DNA of 44,933 bases from Bifidobacterium breve (GTDB lineage: Bacteria > Myxococcota_A > UBA796 > SXON01), in assembly GCA_943328795.2 (NCBI GenBank), contig CALQBK020000019.1:1-44933 (forward strand), given 5' to 3'. The notes below the pieces were generated by a model. The model was not told the origin of the DNA. It searched no databases and saw only the letters and a program-made list of their open reading frames with translations. The translations under genes were made by a program, and so were the position numbers. Below are positions 36,817 to 44,933 of this stretch, in pieces. The stretch's first letter is position 1, and every line of letters starts with the position of its first letter.

Positions 36817-37964
36817 ATTCCAGACCACTTCCCGATTATCTCCTTCATGATCTCACTGGTGCCGCCGCCGATGGGCATGAGTCGCAGGTCTCGGCACGTC
36901 CGGACGATGTCGTACTCCTCCATGTACCCGTTGCCGCCGTGGAACTGTTGGCAGTCGTAGAGCACCTTCTGCGCGAGGTCGCCAGCGAAGAGCTTGGCCA
37001 TGGAGACCGCGAGGGTTGGGTCCTCCTTGGTCTGGATGCGCAGCACGGCTGCGTAGTTCAGCAGCTTCGCCGCCTGTAGCGAGGTGAGGTGATCCGCAAA
37101 CTTGTGCCGCCAGACTTGGAAGCTCCCGATTGGGCGCTTGAACGCCTTGCGCGTCCGGCCGTACTCCAGCGCGTCCTGGATCGAGAGCTCCATGGCGCTC
37201 GTGGCCATCAGCGCGCCGACCAGGCGCTCGCCCTGGAAGTTCTGCATGATGTAGACAAAGCCCGCGTTCTCGATCCCGAGGAGGTTGCGGCGCGGCACGC
37301 GGCACTCGTCGAAGTGCAGCAAGGAGCTGTCGATCGCGCGGGTGCCGAGCTTGTCGAGCTTCTTGCCGACAGAGAAGCCCTTGGTGTTGGTGGGGAACAG
37401 GACCAGTGAGATCCCGGCGTGTCCCGCTTCACCGGTGCGGACCGCGAGCACGATGAAGTCCGCGATCGCGCCGTTCGTGATGTAGGTCTTCGCGCCGTTG
37501 ATGACGTAGTCGCCGCCGTCGACGCGCGCGGTGGTCTCGATCGCCGAGACGTCCGACCCGCAGTTGGGCTCGGTCACGCCGAGCGCGCCGATCTTCTCGC
37601 CGCGCATCGCGGGGATCAGGAACTCGTCCTTCTGCTCCTGCGTGCCGATCTCGCTGATGATCGGCGTCGAGATGTCGGTGTGGACGAGGATGCTCATGAC
37701 CACGCCGCCGTTCCGCGCGTGGGCGAGCTCCTCGACGAACGCGGTGTGGAACCACCAGTCGAGCCCCTGGCCGCCGTCGGCCTCCGGGAACCGGATCCCG
37801 AGGCAGCCGAGCTCGGCGAGCTGCTTGATCATCTCGCGCGCGGGCCACTCCTGGGCGTCATCCCACTCCTTGCGGTGGGGCGCGAGCTCACGCTTGACCC
37901 AGTCGCGAACGGTCTTGCGGAGGGCTTCGTGCTCGGATTCAAACGGGGGGAAGGAGGTAGGCAT
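36813..37964 (-). CDS. Acyl-CoA dehydrogenase
   Basis: This FAD enzyme introduces an alpha-beta double bond into acyl-CoA and passes electrons to ETF. The 383 residues match the family length. Signatures are GALGVTEPNCGSDVSAIETTA (flavin and substrate site), YVINGAKTYITNG, the helix with GRTRKAFKRPIGSFQ, and QFHGGNGYMEEYDIVRTCRDLRLMPIGGGTSEI. The usual catalytic Glu of MCAD-type enzymes (YEGTSEI) is Gly here, so the base is probably the Glu in FQGERL, as in isovaleryl-CoA dehydrogenase. ATG 37964 is set by family length. It follows the VWA gene by 29 bases, suggesting one operon with the AAA+/VWA pair. Confidence 0.95.
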   Translation of the reverse strand: MPTSFPPFESEHEALRKTVRDWVKRELAPHRKEWDDAQEWPAREMIKQLAELGCLGIRFPEADGGQGLDWWFHTAFVEELAHARNGGVVMSILVHTDISTPIISEIGTQEQKDEFLIPAMRGEKIGALGVTEPNCGSDVSAIETTARVDGGDYVINGAKTYITNGAIADFIVLAVRTGEAGHAGISLVLFPTNTKGFSVGKKLDKLGTRAIDSSLLHFDECRVPRRNLLGIENAGFVYIMQNFQGERLVGALMATSAMELSIQDALEYGRTRKAFKRPIGSFQVWRHKFADHLTSLQAAKLLNYAAVLRIQTKEDPTLAVSMAKLFAGDLAQKVLYDCQQFHGGNGYMEEYDIVRTCRDLRLMPIGGGTSEIMKEIIGKWSGM

Positions 37965-37993
37965 GCGCGAATGTAACTGCGCGCGCCCGCCGC

Positions 37994-40054
37994 TTACTTG
38001 ACCAGGCCTCGGAAGACCTCCGGCAGTCGCTTCGGCAACGAGTCGACGTTGTCGAGCTGCAGGTACTTGCCGCGCCCGAAGATCTCCTGCAGGTACGTGC
38101 CGGCGTCCTCGCGCGAGTCGAGGCTGATGCAGTGAACGTGGACGCCCGAGCGAGCCACCTCTTGGACGGCCATCGCAGCGTCCTTGATGCCGTACGTGCC
38201 GCGGTAGTCGCCGCGGTCCTCGGGCTTGCCATCGGAGACGATCATCAAGATGCGGCGTGCTTGCGGCCGCGACGAGAGGATGTACCCGGCGTGCCGGATG
38301 TACGCGCCAAGGCGGGTCGCCCCGTTCGCCCGGAGGTTCGCCAAGCGCTTGTAGACGGCCTCGTTGTAGGCCTCGTCGAAGCCCTTGATGCGGCCGATCG
38401 TGAACTCTTGCGGGTGGGTGTTGCCGAAGGAGTAGAACGCGTGCGGGAAGTTGAGCGTCCGCAGGCCCTCGGCGAACAGCACCATCGCCTCTTGCTCGAG
38501 CGCGAGGATGTTGCCCTGCGTGGAGCCGGACACGTCCACCAGCGTAAGGATGCACACCTGCTGCTTCTGGCGTTGGAAGCGCTTGAAGATGCGGTCATCG
38601 GGCTGCTGGCCCGCGGCGATGTCGCACACCGCGGCGATCGCGCGGTTGAGGTCGATCTCGCTGCCGTCCGGCTGCCCGTGAAGCCAGCGCTCTTCGACCC
38701 GCAGGGCCTCGAACCGCCGGCGGATCTCCTTGATCTGCTTTTGGTTCGCTTGCACGATGCGGTCGTAGCTCTCCTTCGACCCGCTGTTGCTCTCGGCCTC
38801 GATGACCTTCACGGCGGTGAATCGGTAACTGCCGGCCTTGTAATCCCACTCGTCGTACTCGCGGCCGGACTCGTCCGGCTTGAGCAGCTCGCCCTCGGCG
38901 AGGACCTGGTCCGCGGACGTGCCGGGCGCCCACTTCTGCTCCGGGGCCTCCTTCTGCTTGTCCTGGTGCTCGTCGCGCAGCGCGCCGTAGGCCGGCGCCT
39001 TCGACTGGTCGGGGCCGGTGAAGGCAGCCTTCAGGCGGTCGCGTAGGCCGAAGCGGGGACGAGCGAAGCCGCCCGGGTTGACGGAGCCGGGGCCGGCCGT
39101 CGCGCCGTTCTTGGCCATCGCCGCGAGCAGCTGGCGGAGGGGGAGTTGGCCCTTCTTCCAGTCGTTCTCGTACGCGATGTTCCGCCCGAGGTCCGCGAGG
39201 ATCCACTCGGGACGGATGATACCGAGGTACCAGGGGAGGGGAGGGGGCCCGAGGCGCAGCCGGCGAAAATGCTCACGGAGCTTCTGAGCTTCGGACAAGA
39301 AAAGCGCGGCGGCGACGGTGCCATCTCGCCACGCGGCGTCCTTCGGCCCGAGCGCGTCCACGCGCCGCACGGACTCCCGCGCGGGGTCGCCGGCGGGGCC
39401 CGGGGTCTTCCAGTTGAGGCAGACGACGAGCCCGTCGTACAGCGGAAGGAAGGCGTCCGGCATGCCATCGCGCGGCACCTCCATGACGTTTACGCGCATG
39501 GAGCCGGCCTTGTCCAGGTACGGCACGCGCGCGATGTCCGCCTTCAGGCCGGGGAACTCGTCGCTCCAACGGCGCAGGATCCACCTGGCCGCGAGCAGGT
39601 GGAACGCCGAGCGCAAGAGCCAGTCCTTGTGCAGCTCGGCGAGGATCGAGCGCTCGCGCAGCAGCTTCGACTGGATGAACCCGACCTGGATCAGCCCCAT
39701 CACGCGGTAGAGGAGCAGGTCGGTCACCGGCTCCTCGGGCGCCGGGGCGGCCTTCGGGAGGTACACGTTCACGTTGTCGGTGCACGGCGGGTCGCTGTAC
39801 GCCACGCGGAAGTTGTGGCCGGACAACATCCGGAGCAGGGCCTGGAGCTGCTTCTGCACCCTGTCCAGCGGCAGCCCGTTCCGCTCGCCGGTCAGGGCCT
39901 GGCGCTTCGGCTCGGTGAACAAGAAGTGCCGGAGCAGGGCTTGCTCGGCCTCCTCGTCGCTCTCCGCCTGGAGCCCGAGGTCGGCGGCGCTCACGCCGTA
40001 CTCGTCCATCGTCGCCTTGAGCGAGTCGTCCAGGTTGATCGTCGGCGCCGGCAT
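37994..40054 (-). CDS. VWA-domain protein of the CbbO/NorD type
   Basis: This 686-residue cytosolic partner of a MoxR-class ATPase has a helical N-terminal half. The last 180 residues form a von Willebrand A domain with an intact MIDAS: LVDVSGST (Asp507, Ser509, Ser511), GATRLG and IVSDGKPED. In known systems the VWA protein recruits the target, such as Rubisco (CbbO) or nitric oxide reductase (NorD), to the AAA+ ring. Neither rubisco nor nor genes lie in this window. It begins 11 bases after the ATPase stop and is followed 29 bases later by an acyl-CoA dehydrogenase gene, the only candidate client nearby. Confidence 0.9.
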   Translation of the reverse strand: MPAPTINLDDSLKATMDEYGVSAADLGLQAESDEEAEQALLRHFLFTEPKRQALTGERNGLPLDRVQKQLQALLRMLSGHNFRVAYSDPPCTDNVNVYLPKAAPAPEEPVTDLLLYRVMGLIQVGFIQSKLLRERSILAELHKDWLLRSAFHLLAARWILRRWSDEFPGLKADIARVPYLDKAGSMRVNVMEVPRDGMPDAFLPLYDGLVVCLNWKTPGPAGDPARESVRRVDALGPKDAAWRDGTVAAALFLSEAQKLREHFRRLRLGPPPLPWYLGIIRPEWILADLGRNIAYENDWKKGQLPLRQLLAAMAKNGATAGPGSVNPGGFARPRFGLRDRLKAAFTGPDQSKAPAYGALRDEHQDKQKEAPEQKWAPGTSADQVLAEGELLKPDESGREYDEWDYKAGSYRFTAVKVIEAESNSGSKESYDRIVQANQKQIKEIRRRFEALRVEERWLHGQPDGSEIDLNRAIAAVCDIAAGQQPDDRIFKRFQRQKQQVCILTLVDVSGSTQGNILALEQEAMVLFAEGLRTLNFPHAFYSFGNTHPQEFTIGRIKGFDEAYNEAVYKRLANLRANGATRLGAYIRHAGYILSSRPQARRILMIVSDGKPEDRGDYRGTYGIKDAAMAVQEVARSGVHVHCISLDSREDAGTYLQEIFGRGKYLQLDNVDSLPKRLPEVFRGLVK

Positions 40055-40065
40055 CCGCTCGAGCC

Positions 40066-40845
40066 TTAGCCCAGGACCGAGCGGACGAGCTCACGCAGCG
40101 CCTTGGTCATCTCGGCGTCGTCGGTCAGCGAGTGGACGAGCGTCGCCTCCGCGGCGTCCTTCAAGGTCAGGCCCGACTTGACCAGGCTGGCCGCGTACAC
40201 GAGGAGGCGCGTGGACGCGCCCTCGCCGAGGCCGTGGCTCCGCAGGTTTCGGGAGCCTTGCCCGAGGCGCACCAGCGTGGTGGCCAGCGCGAGGTCGCAC
40301 CCGGCCTCCTTGGCGACGATCTCGGCCTCGATCTCGTTCTTCGGGTAGTCGAACGCGAGCGAGACGAACCGCTGGCGCGTGGACTCCTTGAGCTCCTTCG
40401 TGACCGACTGGTAGCCGGGGTTGTAGGAGATGACGACGAGGAACCCGGCCTTTGCTTCAAGCTCAACGCCCAGCCGGTCCAGCGGCAGCACGCGCCGGTC
40501 GTCGGTGAGCGGGTGGATGACCGTCATCACGTCAGAGCGCGCCTCGACGACCTCGTCCAGGTAGCAGATCGCGCCCTCGCGCACCGCGCGGGTGAGCGGG
40601 CCGTCCCGCCACACGGTCTGCCCGCCCTCGAGCAAGAAGCGCCCCGTGAGGTCCGCCGCCGCGAGGTCCTCCTGGCAGGCCACGGTGATCAGCGGGCGAC
40701 CGAGCTTCTCGGCCATGTAGCGGACGAACCGCGACTTGCCGCAGCCCGTGGGTCCCTTCAGCAGGACCGGGAGGTTGTTCTTGGCCGCGGTCTCGAAGAC
40801 CTCGACCTCGTTGGAATGGGCGCGGTAGAAGATCATGGCCGCCAA
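40066..40845 (-). CDS. MoxR-class AAA+ ATPase, CbbQ/NirQ/NorQ type
   Basis: This is a 259-residue AAA+ remodelling ATPase. The family sequence is almost textbook: Walker A GPTGCGKS (31-38), [39 protein letters not shown] (Walker B at 93-98), [10 protein letters not shown] and SYNPGYQS, then STRQRFVSL (arginine finger). CbbQ and NorQ proteins restore or assemble metalloenzymes together with a VWA partner, here the next gene. ATG 40845 or 40836 could start it. It is first of three minus-strand genes and has no recognisable metabolic client except the acyl-CoA dehydrogenase. Confidence 0.95.
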   Translation of the reverse strand: MAAMIFYRAHSNEVEVFETAAKNNLPVLLKGPTGCGKSRFVRYMAEKLGRPLITVACQEDLAAADLTGRFLLEGGQTVWRDGPLTRAVREGAICYLDEVVEARSDVMTVIHPLTDDRRVLPLDRLGVELEAKAGFLVVISYNPGYQSVTKELKESTRQRFVSLAFDYPKNEIEAEIVAKEAGCDLALATTLVRLGQGSRNLRSHGLGEGASTRLLVYAASLVKSGLTLKDAAEATLVHSLTDDAEMTKALRELVRSVLG

Positions 40846-40885
40846 GATAGCCCGCGATTCCTAGGGTCGAAAGGGCGAGTTGACC

Positions 40886-43663
40886 TCAAAACCCGAAGCC
40901 GACCCCGAGGTCCGCGACCAGCTGGCTCTGCACGACCTTGGCTTCGCCGCCGGAGGACGTGCCGAACTTCATCGAGCGGTAGTCCCACGCTGCGCCGAGC
41001 CGCAACCCCATGCTGTCGGTGAGCGAGTACTCGAACAGCCCGCCGATCCGGGTGACGCACGGGAACGGCAAGAAGCTCTCGGCAGCCTCGATGCCGGCGT
41101 ACACCTTGCCTTTCTCGAGCCCGCCAATCGCCGCCACGCGGGCGCCGAGCAGCGGGAGGCCCGCCGGCTCCGCGCCCGTGAAGGACGGCGTGTACATGAA
41201 CACGTTGCCGCTGGTGTAGTGGAACGCGAGCCCGCCCTGCACCGACAGCGGGCCGAAGCCCCGGCGGTACCGGGCGCCTGCGATCACGTCCCGGGCGACG
41301 CTCACGCCGACGGTGTCGAGCACGTTGTACAGCTCGACGCGCGCCCCTGCGCGGGCCTCGAACCCGATGTCGCCGAACGAGGCGTGCACGGGCCACCAGA
41401 TCGCGTCGGCGTCGAGGCCGCTGAACCCGAGGGCCGGCGCGGCATAGTCGGCGGCGCCGAGCAAGCCGCCGGTGCCGTTCCCGGTCATCGTGTACGAGCC
41501 GTGCGCGTTCGAGATGGCCGCGCCGATGTGCAGCTTCTTGAACTCGCTCGGGGCGGCCGTCGCGTGGGCCTGGCTGCCGGACCCGCCGGTGTTCCCGCTG
41601 CTGGCAGTCGCGGCCGGTGCGGCGACCGCCGCGGCGTTGGCGAGCGTCGGCAGGTCCAGCCGGCCAAGGGCGCTCGCTGCGCCAGCGGAGATCGCGAGGG
41701 GCCCGTCCACCCCGGCGGGGAGCTGCGCCGCGAAGGTGTAGGAGCCGTCGTGGTTGTCGGTGATCGCCCCGACCGTAGCCGGGCTCGCGGAGATCGCGAG
41801 CTTCTGGCCCGGGACGCCCTTGCCGGCGCTGTCGGCGACGCGCACGGTCACGAGGATGTTGGCGCCAGGGGTGGTGTAGGGCGGCACCGTGCTGACCGAC
41901 ACCGATGCCGGGGGCCCGGAGAGCGGTGCGGTGCCCGTGCGGATCGCCAGGGTCTCGGGCGCCGCGCTACGCCAGCGGTCCAGCAGCGCGTCGATGTCGG
42001 GCGGGCCGCCGACCGGGATCACCGGCGACGGGCCAGTGGCCTGCACGATCGGCGCCTCCGTCCACAGGCCTGCGCCCTCCGCGCGGAGCGACACCAACCC
42101 GGCGACCTTGCCGGCCCGGAACGTCGTCCTGCCGAGCCCGTGGGCGTCCGTCTTGAGCTCGGGCGGCAAGCTGCCGTCCCCGTGCGGCACGGAGAGCTTG
42201 AGCGTGACGTTCGGCACGGGCAGCCCGTACGCGTCGAGCGCCAGCACGGTGAGCGCGACCCCGTCGGTGCCGTTCGCCGCGACCGTAGAGGTCGACGGCC
42301 AGATGACCAAGCGGCTCGGTGCCAAGCCGGTTGCCTCGAGCGCGGGGATGCCCCACACGCGGAGCAGGTTCGTCGTCGCCGCGGTGAGCTTCACGGTGCC
42401 CGTGTAGCTGCCGTCCTTGTTGTCCTTCAGCGCGCTGATCGTCCCGCCGTCGGCCGAGAGGAACGGCGCGTGGCCCACCACCGCGGAGCCCGCGGCGTCC
42501 TTGAGCCGCGCGGTGACCAGCACCGACGTGCCCTTCGCCGCGATCTCGCTCGGGTCGGTCACGAGGGTCATGCTGCCGGGGCCCGCGACCACGTGGAGCT
42601 TCAGCTCGGTCTTGTGGTCCCCGATCGTAGCGGCCAGGATCACGTCCCCGAGCGCAGCCGGGGCGGTGTAGCTGACCAGGAAGCTCTCGGCGTCCACCAC
42701 GGGCGTCCCGAACGTCCCAGCGGTCGCCGTGAGCGCGGGCGGGTTCGCAGTGGTGACCCCGCCCGCCGAGCTCGTGGCGAGGCGCAGGTTGACCGTCGTG
42801 CTCGCCGGGACCACCGTTCGGCCCGCGAGCCACGCGACATCGACGCCGGAGACGTCGGGCAGGTCGATCTCCTTCTGGACCTTCGAGGTGTCCGGGTTCA
42901 CGCTCGTGAGCTGCCCGCGGGGCTGCCGAGGGTCTACGTCCACGTCGAAGGCGGCCTTGCCGGAGGGCGCGGCGATCACGGGGCCGTAGGTGCGGTCGCC
43001 GGCGACGAGCACGTTGCTCGAGCCGGCAGCGACGTCAACCGACACCGAGCGCCGGTAGACGACAGGCAGGGTCGTGACGCCCCACGTGGCGTCGGGCGCC
43101 GCGGCGTCGCCCGCGCTGATGACGACCGTCATCGGCTTGGTGAGCCCCTTGGGCGGGGTGTAGTGCGCGACCCAGGACCCCCCGCCGCCGGGGCTGACGG
43201 AGTCGATGGTGCCCGCCGAAGCGACGATGCGGAACGACCGCCCGTCCCCGGTGAACGGCCCCGCAGACTGCGGCTGAACGCGGATCGTAGCGCTCCCCGA
43301 CGCCGCCAGCACCGGCGGGTCCACCGTGATGGTGACGCGGCCCGCGTTCACCGGGACGACCGGCAGCGCGATCGTCGTGTCCTCGCCGTTCGCGCTCACC
43401 TTCAGGTTCACCACCCCGGCAGCGGTCGCCGCGATGGGGGTGAACGAGAACGTGATCACGCCGTCAGCGCCGGAGATCACCGGCCCGAGCTTGCCGCTGT
43501 CCGGCTTGATCTTCGCCTTCGCGCTCCCGCCGCCCTCGACGTACAAGCGCACCGTGGACGTCGTGACGCCGTCCGCCACCAAGGGCGCGGTGGGAACGAG
43601 CACCACCCCCGCGAAGGCGGAGTTCATCCAAAACAGCAGCGAGCTGAGCAGCGCAACAGGCAC
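40886..43663 (-). CDS. Large surface protein with bacterial Ig-like domains and a C-terminal outer-membrane beta-barrel
   Basis: This 925-residue exported protein has a signal peptide MPVALLSSLLFWMNSAFA (cleavage after AFA). About 640 residues of beta-sandwich modules follow, with recurrent DNKDGSYTGTV and DNHDGSYTFAA strands, as in Big_1/invasin repeats, and VADSAGKGVPGQ linkers. A low-complexity Ala/Ser/Gly stretch (about 670-695) comes before a beta-rich end of alternating hydrophobic residues finishing in GVGFGF with terminal Phe, the signal for outer-membrane insertion. Start GTG 43663 has GGAGAG upstream. It lies 75 bases after the selenoprotein gene on the same strand. Role unknown; adhesion or structure is a guess. 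Confidence 0.85.
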   Translation of the reverse strand: MPVALLSSLLFWMNSAFAGVVLVPTAPLVADGVTTSTVRLYVEGGGSAKAKIKPDSGKLGPVISGADGVITFSFTPIAATAAGVVNLKVSANGEDTTIALPVVPVNAGRVTITVDPPVLAASGSATIRVQPQSAGPFTGDGRSFRIVASAGTIDSVSPGGGGSWVAHYTPPKGLTKPMTVVISAGDAAAPDATWGVTTLPVVYRRSVSVDVAAGSSNVLVAGDRTYGPVIAAPSGKAAFDVDVDPRQPRGQLTSVNPDTSKVQKEIDLPDVSGVDVAWLAGRTVVPASTTVNLRLATSSAGGVTTANPPALTATAGTFGTPVVDAESFLVSYTAPAALGDVILAATIGDHKTELKLHVVAGPGSMTLVTDPSEIAAKGTSVLVTARLKDAAGSAVVGHAPFLSADGGTISALKDNKDGSYTGTVKLTAATTNLLRVWGIPALEATGLAPSRLVIWPSTSTVAANGTDGVALTVLALDAYGLPVPNVTLKLSVPHGDGSLPPELKTDAHGLGRTTFRAGKVAGLVSLRAEGAGLWTEAPIVQATGPSPVIPVGGPPDIDALLDRWRSAAPETLAIRTGTAPLSGPPASVSVSTVPPYTTPGANILVTVRVADSAGKGVPGQKLAISASPATVGAITDNHDGSYTFAAQLPAGVDGPLAISAGAASALGRLDLPTLANAAAVAAPAATASSGNTGGSGSQAHATAAPSEFKKLHIGAAISNAHGSYTMTGNGTGGLLGAADYAAPALGFSGLDADAIWWPVHASFGDIGFEARAGARVELYNVLDTVGVSVARDVIAGARYRRGFGPLSVQGGLAFHYTSGNVFMYTPSFTGAEPAGLPLLGARVAAIGGLEKGKVYAGIEAAESFLPFPCVTRIGGLFEYSLTDSMGLRLGAAWDYRSMKFGTSSGGEAKVVQSQLVADLGVGFGF

Positions 43664-43738
43664 GGTCTCTCCAATCGCCGCCAGCCTATTGTGAACCCGC
43701 CCGGGCTGGCGGACAGAATCGGGTCGAATGCCGAACCG

Positions 43739-44443
43739 CTACTGCGCGAGCAGGTCGTCCATCTCGCCGACGCTGGCCGATCCGACGCTGTCCACCACCA
43801 CGCCGCGGTCCAGCAGCACGGTGTAGGGCAGGCCGATGCTCCCGGTCGCATAGCTGTACAGCACAGACTCGCCTTCGTCAGCGAGCACAGGCATGGTCAA
43901 GCCGTAGTTGTCGGCCCACTCGCCCAGCTCATCAACGGACGGGGTCTCCGAGTCATTGTTCTCGATGATGATCTCGAGGAACATGCCACCTTCGGGGACG
44001 CGCTCTTGGTACTCTGCTTCGAGGCCACCGGCCTCGCTTTGGCAGGAGCCTCACCAGAAGGCGGCGAAGACCATGTAGACGACTTGGTCACAGAAGTCGT
44101 GCAGCTTTACGGTCTCGCTGAACTGGTCGACGAGCTCGAAGTTCGACGCGACGTCGCCTTCGCCTTGCCCAGAGCTCTCGACGTCGTTGCGGCAGGAGTC
44201 GATCTGCCAGCCGTTCTGGTACGGGTGGTCGGTGTCGGCCAGCGGGTCGGTGTACTGCGCCACCTCGTCGCCGTCGGTCCAGCCGTCGCCGTCGGAGTCG
44301 GCATTCCCGGGGTCGGTGCCCAGGGTCGCTTCGTCGGAGGCGAGGAGTCCGTCCTGGTCGCCGTCAGCGTCTGCATCGACCTGCGCGACACAGCCCACTG
44401 CGCCAAGCGCCGGGAGGAGGGTGAATGGAAGGTAGGCTCGCAT
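43739..44443 (-). CDS. Predicted selenoprotein: TSP3-repeat lipoprotein fused to a thioredoxin-like domain (UGSC redox motif)
   Basis: The product has 234 residues if UGA at 44053-44051 (codon 131) is read as selenocysteine. The signal MRAYLPFTLLPALGAVGC has a lipobox-like end. Next come TSP3-type calcium loops (DADADGDQDG, DSDGDGWTDGDE), then a redoxin domain: SNFELVDQFSETVKLHDF, VYMVFAAFW-U-G-S-C and a C-terminal half with GLPYTVLLDRGVVVDSVG (cis-Pro in LPY). The UGA replaces the first Cys of WCxxC, Cys134 is kept, and the frame continues without break. A hairpin resembling a bacterial SECIS follows at once. ATG 44443 has AGGAG upstream. The alternative is a nonsense mutation or sequencing error, which fits the exact position and the hairpin less well. 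Confidence 0.85.
44014..44045 (-). promoter_or_regulatory. Candidate bacterial SECIS element
   Basis: In the mRNA after the UGA, bases 6-9 (CUGC) pair with 34-37 (GCAG). An internal loop follows (CAAAG opposite AA). Bases 15-21 (CGAGGCC) then pair with 25-31 (GGCCUCG), leaving an apical loop GGU at 22-24. A stem of this size with G and U in a small apical loop, about 22 bases after the UGA, fits what SelB recognises in bacteria. It lies within the coding region, as required in bacteria. Confidence 0.75.
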
Positions 44444-44532
44444 GGGATGCTCCTGGTGCCGAGTGTACCACGATCGCCCCCGGCCGTGCGCATTTTTGGA
44501 CAGTCCGCCCAGCGCGGCGGTTAGGTTTCCAA

Positions 44533-44928
44533 ATGCCCTCGGAAGCCCTGCTCGATGCGGTCGCAAAGGCCCGTCACGACCTCGGCAGGTACGTCGCGTT
44601 CCAGGTGCGGTCGCTCGAGCCGGGCGCGTCGGACGCCGACCTTCGGCTGGCGCTCGACGCCGACCTGAACCACACACGCTCTACGCCGGACGCTACGTGC
44701 GCCCAGGTCTGGGCCGGGCTTCGTGCCGCGGTCGTGGCTGCGGGGCTCGTGGCCCCCGAGGTCGAGGCGGTCGACGCCACCGTGGCCGAGCTGCAGCGCC
44801 GCGCGCTGGCGCTCGCGAGCTTGGGGACACCGGCGCTCTGGGAGACGGTGGACCTCGCGATCGGCCTCGGGGAGCGGCTGCGCTCCCTGCACCGCGCGAT
44901 GCTTGCTGAGCAGGCGGAGGCGAAGTGA
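44533..44928 (+). CDS. Small hypothetical helical protein
   Basis: This 131-residue soluble, helical, Ala/Leu/Asp-rich protein has no recognisable motif. It is accepted as a gene for its GC-biased third positions and its place divergent from the selenoprotein gene. ATG 44533 (MPSEALLDAV) is favoured; an in-frame start at 44425 would put its first codons over the selenoprotein start. The divergent gap 44444-44532 shows no clear promoter match. The stop overlaps a GTG (44925). Confidence 0.6.
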   Translation: MPSEALLDAVAKARHDLGRYVAFQVRSLEPGASDADLRLALDADLNHTRSTPDATCAQVWAGLRAAVVAAGLVAPEVEAVDATVAELQRRALALASLGTPALWETVDLAIGLGERLRSLHRAMLAEQAEAK

Positions 44929-44933
44929 GCACC
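44925..44933 (+). CDS. Possible first codons of the next gene (cut by window end)
   Basis: GTG AGC ACC overlaps the TGA of the preceding gene as GTGA, the same 4-base coupling used repeatedly in this window. Three codons are too few to say more. Confidence 0.3.

Noticed and set aside
43739-43984. Separate 81-residue gene starting at 43984
   Set aside because: It lacks a ribosome site and is simply the C-terminal half of the redoxin domain, in frame with the part before the UGA.
40880-44524. 1214-codon open frame opposite the Ig-like and selenoprotein genes
   Set aside because: Its translation is Arg/Gly/Ala/Asp-rich without structure, while the minus strand encodes a signal peptide, Ig-like repeats and a redoxin.

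Overview
This 44.9 kb high-GC window looks like chromosomal DNA from a member of the Myxococcota (former deltaproteobacterial lineage). The pointers are two proteins with MYXO-CTERM-like tails (Cys motif, hydrophobic helix, Arg cluster), a choice-of-anchor-D/VWA-type lipoprotein, a TSP3-repeat lipoprotein fused to a thioredoxin fold, two -24/-12 (sigma54) promoters, and a K+-dependent type membrane pyrophosphatase beside ordinary housekeeping genes. Assignment to phylum is inference; no rRNA or tRNA gene was found. No gene-free stretch exceeds 300 bases; the longest is 4908-5178 upstream of dnaK.

Layout. 1-1.55 kb: the 3' end of an unrecognised gene, then a RAYT (Y1 transposase-like) gene framed by two REP-like hairpins. 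1.58-4.9 kb (minus): a three-gene set with a HelD/UvrD-like ATPase. 5.2-8.2 kb: dnaK-dnaJ without grpE. 8.3-11.9 kb: a degenerate VWA lipoprotein, glgA and a coupled RNHCP-domain gene. 12.1-15.4 kb: two convergent units, each with a sigma54-type promoter: a small Cys-containing protein (+) and an operon (-) of a MYXO-CTERM protein plus a lipoprotein resembling alpha-glucan water dikinase. 15.5-17.7 kb: a zinc-ribbon SDR oxidoreductase and a shortened MYXO-CTERM paralogue.

17.8-27.6 kb: nine genes in one tightly overlapping row: ftsH, folP, cdaA, cdaR, glmM, pdxJ, NAD(P)HX repair, a membrane protein and a GT-C-like membrane protein. This ties membrane proteolysis, folate, c-di-AMP and peptidoglycan precursor supply to one transcript. 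27.6-31.6 kb: a DUF2233-like protein, scpB-scpA (-), rpsT (+), holA (-). 31.8-34 kb: hppA with a strong terminator. 34.0-36.8 kb: an accessory patch with an AbiE-type pair whose toxin has lost its nucleotidyltransferase core and an orphan winged-helix/nuclease-like gene. 36.8-40.9 kb (-): a CbbQ/NorQ-type AAA+ ATPase with its VWA partner, followed by an acyl-CoA dehydrogenase. 40.9-44.4 kb (-): a large Ig-like surface protein and, upstream of it, a predicted selenoprotein. 44.5 kb to the end: a small unknown protein and perhaps the first codons of the next gene.

The most striking item is the selenoprotein at 43739-44443 (-). An in-frame UGA sits exactly at the first Cys of a thioredoxin-type CxxC, the frame continues for 103 codons, and a hairpin with the shape of a bacterial SECIS follows at once. 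A plain gene finder would split it into two truncated genes. Second is the sigma54-controlled convergent module around the dikinase-like lipoprotein.
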